A DNA stretch of 37,543 nt from DATFYM01 sp035315065 (GTDB lineage Bacteria > Acidobacteriota > Terriglobia > UBA7540), in NCBI GenBank assembly GCA_035315065.1, contig DATFYM010000199.1:1-37543 (forward strand), in the 5' to 3' direction. The position numbers were made by a program, and so were the translations under genes. Below the pieces are notes generated by a model that searched no databases, was not told where the DNA came from, and saw only the letters and a list, made by a program, of their open reading frames with translations. Shown one piece after another: positions 9,301-16,596 of this stretch (the stretch's first letter is position 1; each line of letters opens with the position of its first letter).

Positions 9301-9569
9301 TGGCCGCGGGCGATTCCAAGACTTATCCCGACGATATGAAACTTTACATGAAGCTTCTCTGGCTGGCGGGCGAGGTCGGCGACGGCGCGGGTGATATCGC
9401 CGGTAATCCGGACTTCGCGCCCACGCGCCAGCAGACCGAAGTGTTCGAGATGCTCCACCAACGACTGGAAAGCGGGCGGTCGCAATACCGCGAGCTGATG
9501 CAGAAAACGATTCCCGCCTTCAACGACACGCTAAAGGCAAAGAAGGTGCTGGCCGTCATCCTGGAGTAG
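6342..9569 (+). CDS. Secreted BNR/VPS10-type beta-propeller protein
   Basis: A 1075-aa exported protein annotated in relatives as glycosyl hydrolase, BNR repeat or VPS10-domain protein. The signal peptide covers about residues 1-33 (KWRRKVAATLLVLVAAGRAFA, cut before QSPDVD). About ten Asp-box motifs (S/T-x-D-x-G-x-x-W) follow, for example KSEDGGTHW, KSTDAGKTW, RTTDGGKTW, RSDDGGEEW, RTTDAGQSW, VTRDGGAHW and KTADYGKTW, which define one or two sialidase-like propellers over about 40-740. The C-terminal third has a beta region with GVPDDQSVGRSPAYG and INYSLKAAPKGDVDV, then a helical domain (about 900-1075). No sialidase catalytic set (Arg triad, Tyr/Glu) was identified, so enzymatic activity is not claimed. 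A GGGGG run lies upstream of 6342; ATG 6351 is an alternative start. Confidence 0.9.
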   Translation: MNAMNASRELKTKWRRKVAATLLVLVAAGRAFAQSPDVDPKIFEQLKFRFIGPGGNRVSAVAGEPGNLNVYYAGAASGGLWKSEDGGTHWKPVFDKESAASIGSVAIAPSDHNIVWAGTGEPFIRSNVSIGDGIYKSTDAGKTWTHVGLEKTGRIARIVIDPHNPDVVLAAAVGTCYGPQPERGVYRTTDGGKTWQRVLFVNENTGASDVAMDPANPRILLAGMWQMEIKTWGQNSGGPGSGLWMSRDEGATWIQLKGHGLPDPPLGKIAVGIAQRNPNRMYALFETGGNGRGSLWRSDDGGEEWRVASYSRLLNERPHYYTRLMIAPDNSNEVYFPSNELWGTLDGGDTVNNMHWGGDNHDMWADPTNADRMMIGDDGGVLITTNHGKGWHRVILPIGQMYHVAVDNQVPYNVYGNMQDDESVRGPSNAHTGEIPSSLWSTTAGCESGFSYPDPVDTNIVWGDCYGGTVERFDLRTGQTRSVSPWPEKSLDSPAGVLKYRWNWTQPLAISPHDHNTVYVGSQFVHRTTDAGQSWTVISPDLTLNDHSHMGISGGLTPDNLGVEYWGTLFAIAESPLEAGLIWAGSNDGLVHVTRDGGAHWENVTANIPDLPPYGTVSNIEPSRFDAGTAYISVDYHQMDNRDPFIYKTADYGKTWKKISSDIPKSVFSYVHVVAEDPVRQGLLYAGTENGLYVSFNDGAHWMPLRMNLPPAPVSWIVVQRQFNDLVLSTQGRGFYILDDIGPLQQLKPEVLDSAVTLFKTRPAYRFHRVSETRGVPDDQSVGRSPAYGASINYSLKAAPKGDVDVTILDSKGEVVRTLKGAKQVGINRVNWDLRYPPVKEMELRTTPPAYPQVWIDTRFVGKKTRPIYHWGSEHPRQGALATPGAYTVKLTVDGQSFTQPLTVIRDPHSAGSEAELEQGVALWRKIDADIDEVVEMVNRIEHVRKQIEDMPDYLKGRADAEQILKDAKDLDTKLAAVEDELLQKYLAAGDSKTYPDDMKLYMKLLWLAGEVGDGAGDIAGNPDFAPTRQQTEVFEMLHQRLESGRSQYRELMQKTIPAFNDTLKAKKVLAVILE

Positions 9570-9639
9570 GAGCGGGACCATGATTCACGGAAGGCGCATG
9601 TTATCTCGCTTTTTTTCGACAGTGCCGCAATGAAAGAGC

Positions 9640-9668
9640 TTGACTTCAACGCTGGTCTTGCGTAGAGT
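9640..9668 (+). promoter_or_regulatory. Sigma-70-type promoter for the HU gene
   Basis: TTGACT (9640-9645), a 17-bp spacer and TAGAGT (9663-9668) lie about 50 bp before the ATG of the HU-like gene at 9721. The match is five of six at -35 and four of six at -10. Confidence 0.6.
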
Positions 9669-9720
9669 CACCTAACTACGATGTCGTTCTTACAATCTTA
9701 CGGGAGAGAGGAGCAGAAGC

Positions 9721-10014
9721 ATGTTGACGAAATCACAGGTGGTCGCGCATTTGGCCGAGAAGACGGCACTCCAGAAGAAGGAAGCTGCCGCGGTGCTGGA
9801 GGAACTTGTCACCCTTGCCACGAAGGAGACTAAGGGAGGCGGTCAGTTTGTAATTCCAGGGCTTGGCAAAGCGGTGAAGGCCAATCGCAAGGCTCGCATG
9901 GGACGAAACCCGCAAACCGGCCAGGCGATCAAGATTCCGGCCAAGACGGTGGTGAAGTTCCGCCTGGCGAAGGCGTTCAAGGACGCCGTGGTACCCCCCA
10001 AGAAGACGAAGTAA
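9721..10014 (+). CDS. HU/IHF-family DNA-binding protein
   Basis: A 97-aa histone-like protein of the HU/IHF fold, which bends and compacts DNA as a dimer. The N-terminal helices (MLTKSQVVAHLAEKTALQKK, then VLEELVTLATKE) are followed by the strand G-Q-F-V-IPGLGK. The beta-arm region is RMGRNPQTGQAIKIPAK, whose RNPQTG motif with its intercalating proline is the family signature. The C-terminal strand and helix end VKFRLAKAFKDAV, followed by a lysine-rich tail (PPKKTK). A GAGAGGAG ribosome site precedes the ATG. A promoter lies at 9640-9668 and a stem-loop follows at 10036, so the gene looks monocistronic. Confidence 0.96.
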   Translation: MLTKSQVVAHLAEKTALQKKEAAAVLEELVTLATKETKGGGQFVIPGLGKAVKANRKARMGRNPQTGQAIKIPAKTVVKFRLAKAFKDAVVPPKKTK

Positions 10015-10035
10015 ATGACCTTGCGCCAGCGGTGG

Positions 10036-10070
10036 TGAGGCGGACGTCCCCTTCCCGGCGTCCGCCCTCA
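10036..10070 (+). terminator. GC-rich stem-loop after the HU gene
   Basis: TGAGGCGGACG pairs with CGTCCGCCCTCA (10059-10070) with a single-base bulge, around a loop of about 12 bases. It starts 22 bp after the HU stop. There is no T-run, so it may terminate inefficiently or mainly stabilise the mRNA end. Confidence 0.5.
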
Positions 10071-10165
10071 GTTCGCCGGGCCGACTCGACCGCCTCGGTC
10101 ACATAGGCTACATACTGTCGAGGCGATGCGGAGCCTGCCTTCTGCTTTCCGCCTCCCGCATGCCA

Positions 10166-11314
10166 CTAGGGGGTGGTGGAAAACTGGAAAACCGTGATCT
10201 GGTGGTAGGTCTCGCCGGGCTTCAGCTCGGTGGACGGAAAGCCGGAGTGGTTAGGCGAGTCCGGGAAGTGTTGCGTTTCCAGACAGAACGCGAACCGGTG
10301 ACCGTAGACTTTGCCTCCCTTCCCGTGAATCGTCCCGTCCAGGAAGTTACCGGTGTAGAACTGTATTCCCGGCTGGTTGGTTTTGACCTCAAGCACCCGG
10401 CCTGACTTCGGTTCCACTACCCGTGCCGCCAGCGTCAAGCCCGATCCCTTGCGGTCCAGCACGAAGTTGTGATCGTAGCCGCGTCCCAGCTTCAATTGCT
10501 CGTCGTCGTTGTCAATGCGCGCGCCGACCGCCGTCGGCTGACGGAAATCGAACGGCGTCCCTTCGACGTTGCGCAGCTCGCCGGTGGGGATCAGGGTCGC
10601 GTCAACCGGCGTGAACCGGCTGGCGGCGATCATCATTTGATGCTGAAGAATTTCGCCGTTGCCCTCGCCAGCCAAATTGAAGTACGAATGGTTGCTGAGG
10701 TTCAGCACCGTATCCTTATCGGTGGTGGCGCGGTAATCAATCCAGAGTTCGTTGTCGTCGCTCAGCGTATAGGTCACCTTCACCGACAAATTGCCCGGGT
10801 ACCCTTCCTCGCCATCCTTGCTGAGATACGTCAGTTCGAGCGCGGAGTTCTGTTTGGCGAGCTCAGCGGTTTTCCAAAGCACCTTATCGAAGCCCTTCAC
10901 GCCGCCGTGCAGGCTGTTGGGTCCGTCGTTCTGGGCCAGCTTGTAGTCGACGCCGTCGAGCGTAAATCTGCCCTTGGCGATGCGGTTGGCATAGCGGCCG
11001 ACAATGGCCCCGAAGTAGGGGTTCGCGCCGAGGTAGCCGTCGCCATTGTCGAAGCCGAGGACCACGTCGGCCATCTGCCCCTGCCGATCGGGGACCCGGA
11101 TCGACACCACCCGGCCGCCGTAGTTGATAATCCCCACTTGCACGCCGTTCTTGTTGGTCAACGTATAGAGATCGATCGTTTGTCCGTCGCTCATTTTTCC
11201 GAATGTGCTCCTCTTGATACCAGGTTTGGTCTTTTGTCCGCTTGCCCCCGTTGCCATCGCGAAACCCAACAGCAAAGCGAGCGAACCAACGAACAGCTTC
11301 GAGCCCGTCATCAT
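10166..11314 (-). CDS. Secreted aldose 1-epimerase (mutarotase)
   Basis: A 382-aa GalM-family enzyme that interconverts alpha and beta anomers of aldoses. Unlike cytosolic GalM it carries a signal peptide (SKLFVGSLALLLGFAMATGASG), so it should act in the periplasm or outside. Family motifs are INYGGRVVSIRVPDR, GRYANRIAKGRF, LHGGVKGFDK (H136), LSNHSYFNLAG (H209) and LETQHFPDSPN (E346). H136, H209 and E346 match the two His and the catalytic Glu of Lactococcus GalM (H96, H170, E304 from memory) with an almost constant offset. Two ATGs are adjacent. The GGAGG at 11316-11320 is only one base from the first, so the second (11311) may be the true start. The gene stands alone, converging with HU. 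Confidence 0.94.
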   Translation of the reverse strand: MMTGSKLFVGSLALLLGFAMATGASGQKTKPGIKRSTFGKMSDGQTIDLYTLTNKNGVQVGIINYGGRVVSIRVPDRQGQMADVVLGFDNGDGYLGANPYFGAIVGRYANRIAKGRFTLDGVDYKLAQNDGPNSLHGGVKGFDKVLWKTAELAKQNSALELTYLSKDGEEGYPGNLSVKVTYTLSDDNELWIDYRATTDKDTVLNLSNHSYFNLAGEGNGEILQHQMMIAASRFTPVDATLIPTGELRNVEGTPFDFRQPTAVGARIDNDDEQLKLGRGYDHNFVLDRKGSGLTLAARVVEPKSGRVLEVKTNQPGIQFYTGNFLDGTIHGKGGKVYGHRFAFCLETQHFPDSPNHSGFPSTELKPGETYHQITVFQFSTTP

Positions 11315-11369
11315 TCCTCCCTCGACCGTAGCGCAAACACCCAGGCTCCCTCGGGTCCCCTCATTCCGG

Positions 11370-11493
11370 CAAGCGGGGTTCGGGATTCGGGGTTCGGGAT
11401 TCGCAGATAAAGATTGGGGTTCGGAGATTTGTCTGCGAGCCCTTAAACCGAACCGCGAATACAGGTCTCTCTGCGAACACCGAACCCCGCTTG
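11370..11493. repeat. GGGGTTCGGGATTC-family intergenic repeat with terminal inverted repeats
   Basis: The 124-bp element is bounded by perfect 14-bp inverted repeats, CAAGCGGGGTTCGG (11370-11383) and CCGAACCCCGCTTG (11480-11493). Inside are two copies of GGGGTTCGGGATTC and, before the right end, the complementary phrase TCTGCGAACACCGAACC. Relatives occur at 12980 and 33251, and variants at 35844-36083. It fills the gap between the mutarotase and cytochrome genes. Confidence 0.85.
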
Positions 11494-11522
11494 CATCGTC
11501 ACCGTATTTGCGAAACTCAGCG

Positions 11523-11951
11523 CTAAACGTTTTCCTTCTTGTGGCAGTCCATGCACTTCGTCGGCGCTTTCTTGCCCTGAGCGTCCTGCAGCTTGTGGCA
11601 ATCGATGCAGGTGCCCGCGGTGGCTCCGGGTTTGTGGAATGCGTCCGGGAGCCCGACCGTCATGCCCGCCTGCGGCGGCTTGGTGTGGCAATCCATACAG
11701 GCCTCTTGCGCGGCCTTGAGCGGTCTTTCCGGCTTGGACGCGTGATGACACGTCGCGCACTTTCCCTCCGCCCGCGCCTGGTGAAGCTTGTGCTCAAACT
11801 TCACCCCACCCATCGGTGAGCCCTTCAGGATGTAGGTGTCTTGCGGCTGAACTCCTTCCACCGGGCGCGCGCCTGCCAGCGCCAGCAGCACTCCCGACGC
11901 GACCATGGCACCCACCACCAATACGTGCTTTGACAGGACCTGGTTTCTCAT
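11523..11951 (-). CDS. Cytochrome c3-like tetrahaem protein
   Basis: A 142-aa exported multihaem cytochrome. The signal segment is about residues 8-26 (KHVLVVGAMVASGVLLALAG). Four CxxCH haem-attachment motifs are present: CATCH (65-69), CMDCH (85-89), CIDCH (115-119) and CMDCH (133-137). Extra histidines (FEHKLH at 54/57, AFHK at 106) can serve as distal haem ligands as in class III cytochromes. The ATG at 11951 is preceded by GGAGGT; the longer frame up to 11996 lacks a ribosome site. It probably carries electrons in the periplasm. No partner oxidoreductase is adjacent. A TATAAT hexamer lies on the minus strand at 12060-12055, but no good -35 is correctly spaced from it. Confidence 0.92.
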   Translation of the reverse strand: MRNQVLSKHVLVVGAMVASGVLLALAGARPVEGVQPQDTYILKGSPMGGVKFEHKLHQARAEGKCATCHHASKPERPLKAAQEACMDCHTKPPQAGMTVGLPDAFHKPGATAGTCIDCHKLQDAQGKKAPTKCMDCHKKENV

Positions 11952-12111
11952 GCTACCTCCCGTCAGGAGACTGTGACACGGGCAGCGCCGTATCACCTGG
12001 ATGCTCAGTGACCGCTATCAAGGAGCTCCGTTGTCGGCCTCCCAAGCGTTTGCTATTATACGACATCTTTGTCAAAGAATAGGTTGCACCATTTGCGACT
12101 CTTCCGTTAAG

Positions 12112-12274
12112 CCGTCAGCTATCAGCCGTCAGGAAGAAGTCGAAAGTCGAGAGCGGAAGAAGCAAGCCCGGTGCCCGTTTCCAAAGAGTCTCAAAGGCGT
12201 CTCCACTTTCGACCTTCGACTTTCGACTTTCGACTTCTTCCTGAGAGCTGATGGCTGAGAGCTGAGAGCTGAGG
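12112..12274. repeat. CAGCCGTCAGG / TCGACTTTCGACTT inverted repeat
   Basis: The left arm (12112-12152) reads CCGTCAGCTATCAGCCGTC, then AGGAAGAAGTCGAAAGTCGA. The right arm (12201-12274) carries iterated TTTCGACTTTCGACTT, then CTTCCTGAGAGCTGATGGCTG and further GAGAGCTGA copies, so the two arms are complementary over about 35 bp. A loose piece, ATCAGCCATCAGCCGTCAG, recurs at 13738-13756 and forms the last codons of the membrane-protein gene. Apart from this repeat and a TATAAT on the minus strand, the gap 11952-12316 shows nothing. Confidence 0.8.
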
Positions 12275-12316
12275 GTCATTCAGAATGACAAGCCGGGATA
12301 AGACTCGAGTCGAATC

Positions 12317-13795
12317 GTGAAAAGGAAGTTCCAGACCGCGGCCGTATCTCTCCCGCTTATCCTGGCCGTCGCGCTGGGCCTGCGACTGGGTTTCGCCTGG
12401 CATTACCAGAGTCAACGGCCCACACAAGCCCTCGCCGTTATTCCCTTTCTGTTTGAATCGGGCAACATTGCGTCTTCGCTGGCGGCGGGAAATGGATTCA
12501 GTTCGCCGTTTCGAGTGGACACCGGCCCCACGGCGTGGATGACGCCGGTCTATCCGCTGCTGCTCGCGGGGGTCTTCCGACTGTTCGGCGTCTACACCTT
12601 CCATGCCTGGCTGGCGGCCGTTGGCCTGAACATTCTTTTCTGTACGGTTGCCTGTGTGCCGATTTTCTTCGCCGGCAAGCGAGTGGGAGGACTGGGAGTA
12701 GCCGCAACGGCAGCGTGGCTCTGGGCGGTTTTCCCCAACGCCATTCTGATTCCGGCAGAGAGCATGTGGGAAGCGTGCCTCGCCGCGCTGCTGGGGGCAA
12801 CCCTCTTGTGGGCCACGCTGGCGCTCGCCGGATCGCAGCGGATACGCGACTGGTGCGCTTACGGCCTGCTGTGGGGCGTTGCTTTGATGACCGAAGCCAC
12901 GTTCGCTTCCCTGCTGCCGCTCCTCTTGGGTTGGCTGGCGTATCGCACTAAAAGCCCATTCGTAAACCCTGAGAGCCAGGTCGGGGTTCGGGATTCGGGG
13001 TTTGGGATTCGCAGATCTGCCGCCGGTTCGGCGTTTTCTTCTGCTAACCCCGAACCCCGAACTCCGAAACCCGCCGACTTCCCGCTCTCCGGGGTTTCCG
13101 GACGGGCTCCTGGCAGGGATGGAGACGGACTCCCCTGGCCCGCCAGGTCGGCGCTCCGCGGGCCGGCGCTCGCTGGAGCCGTGGCCATCCTCTGTTGCGT
13201 TCCCTGGACCGTCCGCAACTACGAGGTGTTTCATCGCTTCGTTCCCTTGCGCTCCATCCTGGGCTTGCAGCTCTATGTCGGCAACAACCCCCGGGCACGA
13301 GAGATCTGGCTGGGCGAGAACCACCCCATCCACGACGAGGCTGAGCGTGACCGGTATACCGAGTTGGGCGAAATCGCGTACGCGCACGAGAAGCTGCAGG
13401 CGGCGCTTCGATACATGCAGACTCATCCGCGCCGTGAGGCTCACTTGATCGCCTATCGGTTCGTCGCTATCTGGGCCGGAGGCACTCCGCACCCCGTGAC
13501 GGACTTCGTTCATGACCGTTCTCCGCAGTTTCGCGCTGTGCTGCTTTTCAATCTCTTCGTTGCCGTCGGCGCCTTATTGGGGATCGTCGCCCTTTGCCGA
13601 GCGCGTAGCGTGTACGCGTTTCCCATAGCGGTCTTCCCCATCGTGTATCCCTGCGCGTATTACCTCACCCTCGCTTTGCCCCGCTACTCACTCCCCATCG
13701 ATCCCATCGTGATGCTGTTGACGGCGGTCGCGTTAAGATCAGCCATCAGCCGTCAGGTGTCAACGGAGACACAGACAAGAGACAGCGGAGGATAG
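12317..13795 (+). CDS. GT39-like integral membrane protein with repeat insertion
   Basis: A 492-aa multi-pass protein resembling dolichol-phosphate-mannose/ArnT-type (GT39 superfamily) glycosyltransferases. Visible features are the first helix (SLPLILAVALGLRLGFAW), a periplasmic loop with SLAAGNGFSSPF and PTAWMTPVYPLLLAG, helices to about residue 215, and later helices (ALAGAVAILCCVPWTVRNYEVF, AVLLFNLFVAVGALLGIVAL, AFPIAVFPIVYPCAYYLTLALPRYSLPI). The start is GTG at 12317 with only a weak ribosome site. Residues about 222-266 (GVRDSGFGIRRSAAGSAFSS onward) are a translation of the dispersed repeat at 12980-13113, inserted in frame between two helices. The C-terminal tail after VALR is also repeat-derived. 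The protein may therefore be tolerant of the insert or impaired. The acceptor and donor are unknown. Confidence 0.82.
   Translation: MKRKFQTAAVSLPLILAVALGLRLGFAWHYQSQRPTQALAVIPFLFESGNIASSLAAGNGFSSPFRVDTGPTAWMTPVYPLLLAGVFRLFGVYTFHAWLAAVGLNILFCTVACVPIFFAGKRVGGLGVAATAAWLWAVFPNAILIPAESMWEACLAALLGATLLWATLALAGSQRIRDWCAYGLLWGVALMTEATFASLLPLLLGWLAYRTKSPFVNPESQVGVRDSGFGIRRSAAGSAFSSANPEPRTPKPADFPLSGVSGRAPGRDGDGLPWPARSALRGPALAGAVAILCCVPWTVRNYEVFHRFVPLRSILGLQLYVGNNPRAREIWLGENHPIHDEAERDRYTELGEIAYAHEKLQAALRYMQTHPRREAHLIAYRFVAIWAGGTPHPVTDFVHDRSPQFRAVLLFNLFVAVGALLGIVALCRARSVYAFPIAVFPIVYPCAYYLTLALPRYSLPIDPIVMLLTAVALRSAISRQVSTETQTRDSGG
12980..13113. repeat. Dispersed repeat inserted in frame within a coding sequence
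   Basis: The segment begins GTCGGGGTTCGGGATTCGG, continues GGTTTGGGATTCGCAGA, then TTTTCTTCTGCTAACCCCG, a complementary GTCGG-type end near 13078, and the module CTCCGGGGTTTCCGGACGGG followed by CTCCTGG. The same order of modules occurs in the intergenic copy at 33251-33379. It lies inside the GT39-like gene without breaking the frame. Confidence 0.82.
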
Positions 13796-13884
13796 GAAAG
13801 ATGTCTCTGGTTTCCCAATGCTTCCCATTCTTCTCTGTAGCACTGGTCGCGAGGCTCTTCTCAGCGCGCGAAGAAAAAGAGCTC

Positions 13885-13995
13885 CAACACAGAGTTAGCA
13901 GAGGGCTCACAGAGGCCACGGAGAAGACCAAGAACAGCGCGCTTCGGGGCTTTTTTCCCTGTTCCCTCCGTGAAGTCTCAGTGACCTCTGGGTTG
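13885..13995. repeat. ACACAGAG / CTCCGTGA-type inverted repeat
   Basis: The left part CAACACAGAGTTAGCAGAGG (13885-13904) and CTCACAGAGGCCACGGAG is roughly complementary to CTCCGTGAAGTCTCAGTGACC plus TCTGGGTT (13966-13993). Repeats built of CACAGAGG/CCACGGAG phrases are common intergenic elements in several phyla (recalled). It occupies most of the 293-bp gap 13796-14088 between the convergent GT39-like and permease genes; no real gene is seen there. Confidence 0.6.
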
Positions 13996-14088
13996 AGGTC
14001 TTCTTCTTGGTTGCGGCCACAGGCCGCGCTGTGTTCAATTCTTCACGCGTTCTCTGCCATCGGATTGAAACTCCGCATTCTCGCTCTG

Positions 14089-16527
14089 CTACTCATGGCG
14101 CAGCGCGACCATTGGGTCCACGCGAGCTGCGCGCCGCGCCGGCACATACGAGGCCAGCAGCGAGACGGCCGCAATGGCGCCGCCAGCCAAGGCCAGTGGA
14201 CCGCTGCTCTCCGGTTTCAGATCCTGGACCAGGCTGGCTGCCAGGGGCCTGCCCCACAACACCATGCACGCTCCAACCACGAACCCGGCGCACAGCATTC
14301 CAATCGCATCTCCCAACACGAGGCGGCTTACGTCGCCGGTTGTCGCGCCCAACGCCATGCGGATACCGATCTCGTTGGTCCGGCGCGCCACGCTATAAGC
14401 CAGCAGTCCGTAAAGTCCGATCCCGGCGAGCGCCGCTCCCAGGACCCCGAAAAATTCCGACAAGGCAGCGATGAGACGCTCGGGAACAATATCCGAATCC
14501 ACCTGCTCGGACAGCGTCTTGACCCTCGTCACGGGCGCCGTCTTCAGGACCTCCCCGACTACCCGCCGCACCGTGCCGGCCATTGCCGCGGGGTCGGCGC
14601 TGGTGCGGAGCTCGAACTGATCGAAAAGGTGGTTCTCCTGAAACATGTTGAAGTAGATGCTGGGGTAAGGAGGGTCGTGAAGCTCGAACGGTTTGACGTC
14701 GCCGGCCAGACCGATGATTTCGTAAGGTCGATCGTCGCCGAATGGGAAAGGGAACGGGTCGTGGACAATCGTGATGTGCCTGCCGATTGGATTCACACCC
14801 GCGAAAAAGTGCCGGGCCACCGCGGCACTGACGATCGTTACGCGCGGCCGCCCCACATCCCGCAGGCTGAAATCGCGCCCGGCCAGGAGCGGGATGCCGA
14901 GGGTCTCGAAATACCCGGGCGTCACAAACGAGATCGCCGGCCGCTGGCGCTCCACGGGCGCCTCCACATGCCCCTCTGCGATCAAATAGCGGGCTCCCGA
15001 CCCGCAACCTTGGATGGGAGTGCAGCCGCTGATCGAGGCCGAGCGGACCCCGGGAATCGCTTGGAGCCGCGCCAGCAGGCGCTGGTACGGCGCGGCTAAT
15101 TGTTCGCGTTGGTAACCGCTGCCGGATGGATCGATGGTCACCAGCAGCACGTGGTCGCTGCGAAAGCCCAGGTCGAAATTCCGCAACTTCGATAGGTGAC
15201 CCAGAAAGACGACGGCTCCGGTCACCAGAAAAATCGATAGCGCCACCTGGGCAGCCACCAGGCCTCTTCCGAACCAGCGCCAGAACCATGTATCGCCGGC
15301 CGCTCCAGTCTGCCGCATCGCCGACGCCGGCGCAGAGCGGAGGGCGTACCATGCCGGCGCAAGTCCGAAAAGCAGGCCGGTGAGCACCGCGATTCCGGCC
15401 GTGAAGAGCAGCAGATTCAGGTCGGGCTTCACCTGAATCTCGACGTGCTGGTGTGGTTGGGCGCTCGCCATGATGCGCACCAGGACGCCGGTTCCGAAAT
15501 ACGCCAGCATCAAGCCCACCAGCGTGCCGGCTCCCGAAAGCAGCACCGATTCGATCAGCATCTGGCTCACCAGGCGGCCGCGGCTGGCGCCCAGTGCCAC
15601 GCGCACCGCCATTTCCCTCTGCCGTCCCGCCAAACGTGCCAGCAGCATGCTCGCCATGTTGACGCAGGCCAGTAGCAGGAGCAGGCCCACCACGCCCATC
15701 AGCAGCACCAACGACTTGCCGTAGAGATCGCGCACCCGCGCGAGCCCGGCGCCAGCCGGTTCTACTTCCACCTTTCTTTGCCGGAGCTTCGTGTTTTTCT
15801 GGGTGGCGTCGTTCTGGTCCACCCAGGATTGATACAACACGTTCATTTCGGCCTCGGCCTGCCGGAGTGTGACGCCCGGTTTCAACCGTGCCAGCATCCG
15901 GACAGCGTCCTTCTGATACGGCTCCCAGACATCGGTCCGATCCCCCACCCGCGGCCCCGTGTACGCACGCGGCGCTACACCGACGATGGTCTCGGGGTTG
16001 CCGTTCACGTAGATCCGCCTGCCCAGAATTGCCGCGTCGCGATGGAACCAGCGGTTCCAGTAGTGCCAGCTCACCACCACCACGCCGGCATCGCCGCTCG
16101 CCGGCACATCTTGCGGAGTAGTCAGACGCCCGATGGCGGGCTTCAGTCCGAGCACCTCGAAATAATTTCCCAGGACGTTCTCGACGATCAGGGTCTCCGG
16201 TTCGGATCCTTCGGTGCTCACACGAGCCAGATTGTCGAACGTCATGCCGGTGAGAGCAGAGAAGACGTGGTTATGATCGCGGATGTTCTCATATTCGTCC
16301 CATCTCCGGTAGCCGTCGTCCCGCGGCCGGCCGGGGTCCTTATACAGGAACTCGACGAGCTGTTCGGGGTGTGCAACCGGCAGTTGGTGCAGCATGACGG
16401 TGTAGAACAAGCTGAAGATGGCGGTATTGGCACCGATGCCGAGCGCCAGGGAGAGCACCGCCACAACCGTGAAGCCGGGGTTGCGCCGCATCAGCCGGAG
16501 ACCGTAGCGGAGGTCGTTCCAGAGCAT
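14089..16527 (-). CDS. ADOP-family MacB/FtsX-type ABC permease (orphan)
   Basis: An 812-aa permease with duplicated FtsX regions, the acidobacterial duplicated orphan permease type. After MLWNDLRYGLRLMRRNPGFT comes the first transmembrane helix (VVAVLSLALGIGANTAIFSLF), then a MacB-like periplasmic core (about 50-240). Three helices follow (SLVLLMGVVGLLLLLACVNM, the RVALGASRGRL loop, LLSGAGTLVGLMLAYFG), then a second unit with a helix near VAAQVALSIFLVTGAVVFLG, a second periplasmic core (about 440-660), and C-terminal helices around RRTNEIGIRMALGATTGDV. No ATPase gene is adjacent, as is usual for this family. ATG 16527 with AAGGA is chosen; GTG 16554 is an alternative. The substrate is unknown; relatives are linked to efflux or envelope transport. 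Confidence 0.92.
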   Translation of the reverse strand: MLWNDLRYGLRLMRRNPGFTVVAVLSLALGIGANTAIFSLFYTVMLHQLPVAHPEQLVEFLYKDPGRPRDDGYRRWDEYENIRDHNHVFSALTGMTFDNLARVSTEGSEPETLIVENVLGNYFEVLGLKPAIGRLTTPQDVPASGDAGVVVVSWHYWNRWFHRDAAILGRRIYVNGNPETIVGVAPRAYTGPRVGDRTDVWEPYQKDAVRMLARLKPGVTLRQAEAEMNVLYQSWVDQNDATQKNTKLRQRKVEVEPAGAGLARVRDLYGKSLVLLMGVVGLLLLLACVNMASMLLARLAGRQREMAVRVALGASRGRLVSQMLIESVLLSGAGTLVGLMLAYFGTGVLVRIMASAQPHQHVEIQVKPDLNLLLFTAGIAVLTGLLFGLAPAWYALRSAPASAMRQTGAAGDTWFWRWFGRGLVAAQVALSIFLVTGAVVFLGHLSKLRNFDLGFRSDHVLLVTIDPSGSGYQREQLAAPYQRLLARLQAIPGVRSASISGCTPIQGCGSGARYLIAEGHVEAPVERQRPAISFVTPGYFETLGIPLLAGRDFSLRDVGRPRVTIVSAAVARHFFAGVNPIGRHITIVHDPFPFPFGDDRPYEIIGLAGDVKPFELHDPPYPSIYFNMFQENHLFDQFELRTSADPAAMAGTVRRVVGEVLKTAPVTRVKTLSEQVDSDIVPERLIAALSEFFGVLGAALAGIGLYGLLAYSVARRTNEIGIRMALGATTGDVSRLVLGDAIGMLCAGFVVGACMVLWGRPLAASLVQDLKPESSGPLALAGGAIAAVSLLASYVPARRAARVDPMVALRHE

Positions 16528-16596
16528 AATCCTTAGACTAATTAGACTGGGCACGCGCTCCGGGGTTACGCCGAAGTGCGGAAGAACCGATGGATC

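Noticed and set aside
12191..13513. Open frame of 440 codons on the minus strand
   Set aside because: Antisense to the GT39-like gene; low-complexity Arg/Gly/Glu-rich translation.
13801..15099. Open frame of 432 codons on the plus strand
   Set aside because: Begins in an intergenic repeat and continues antisense to the ADOP permease; composition is not protein-like.
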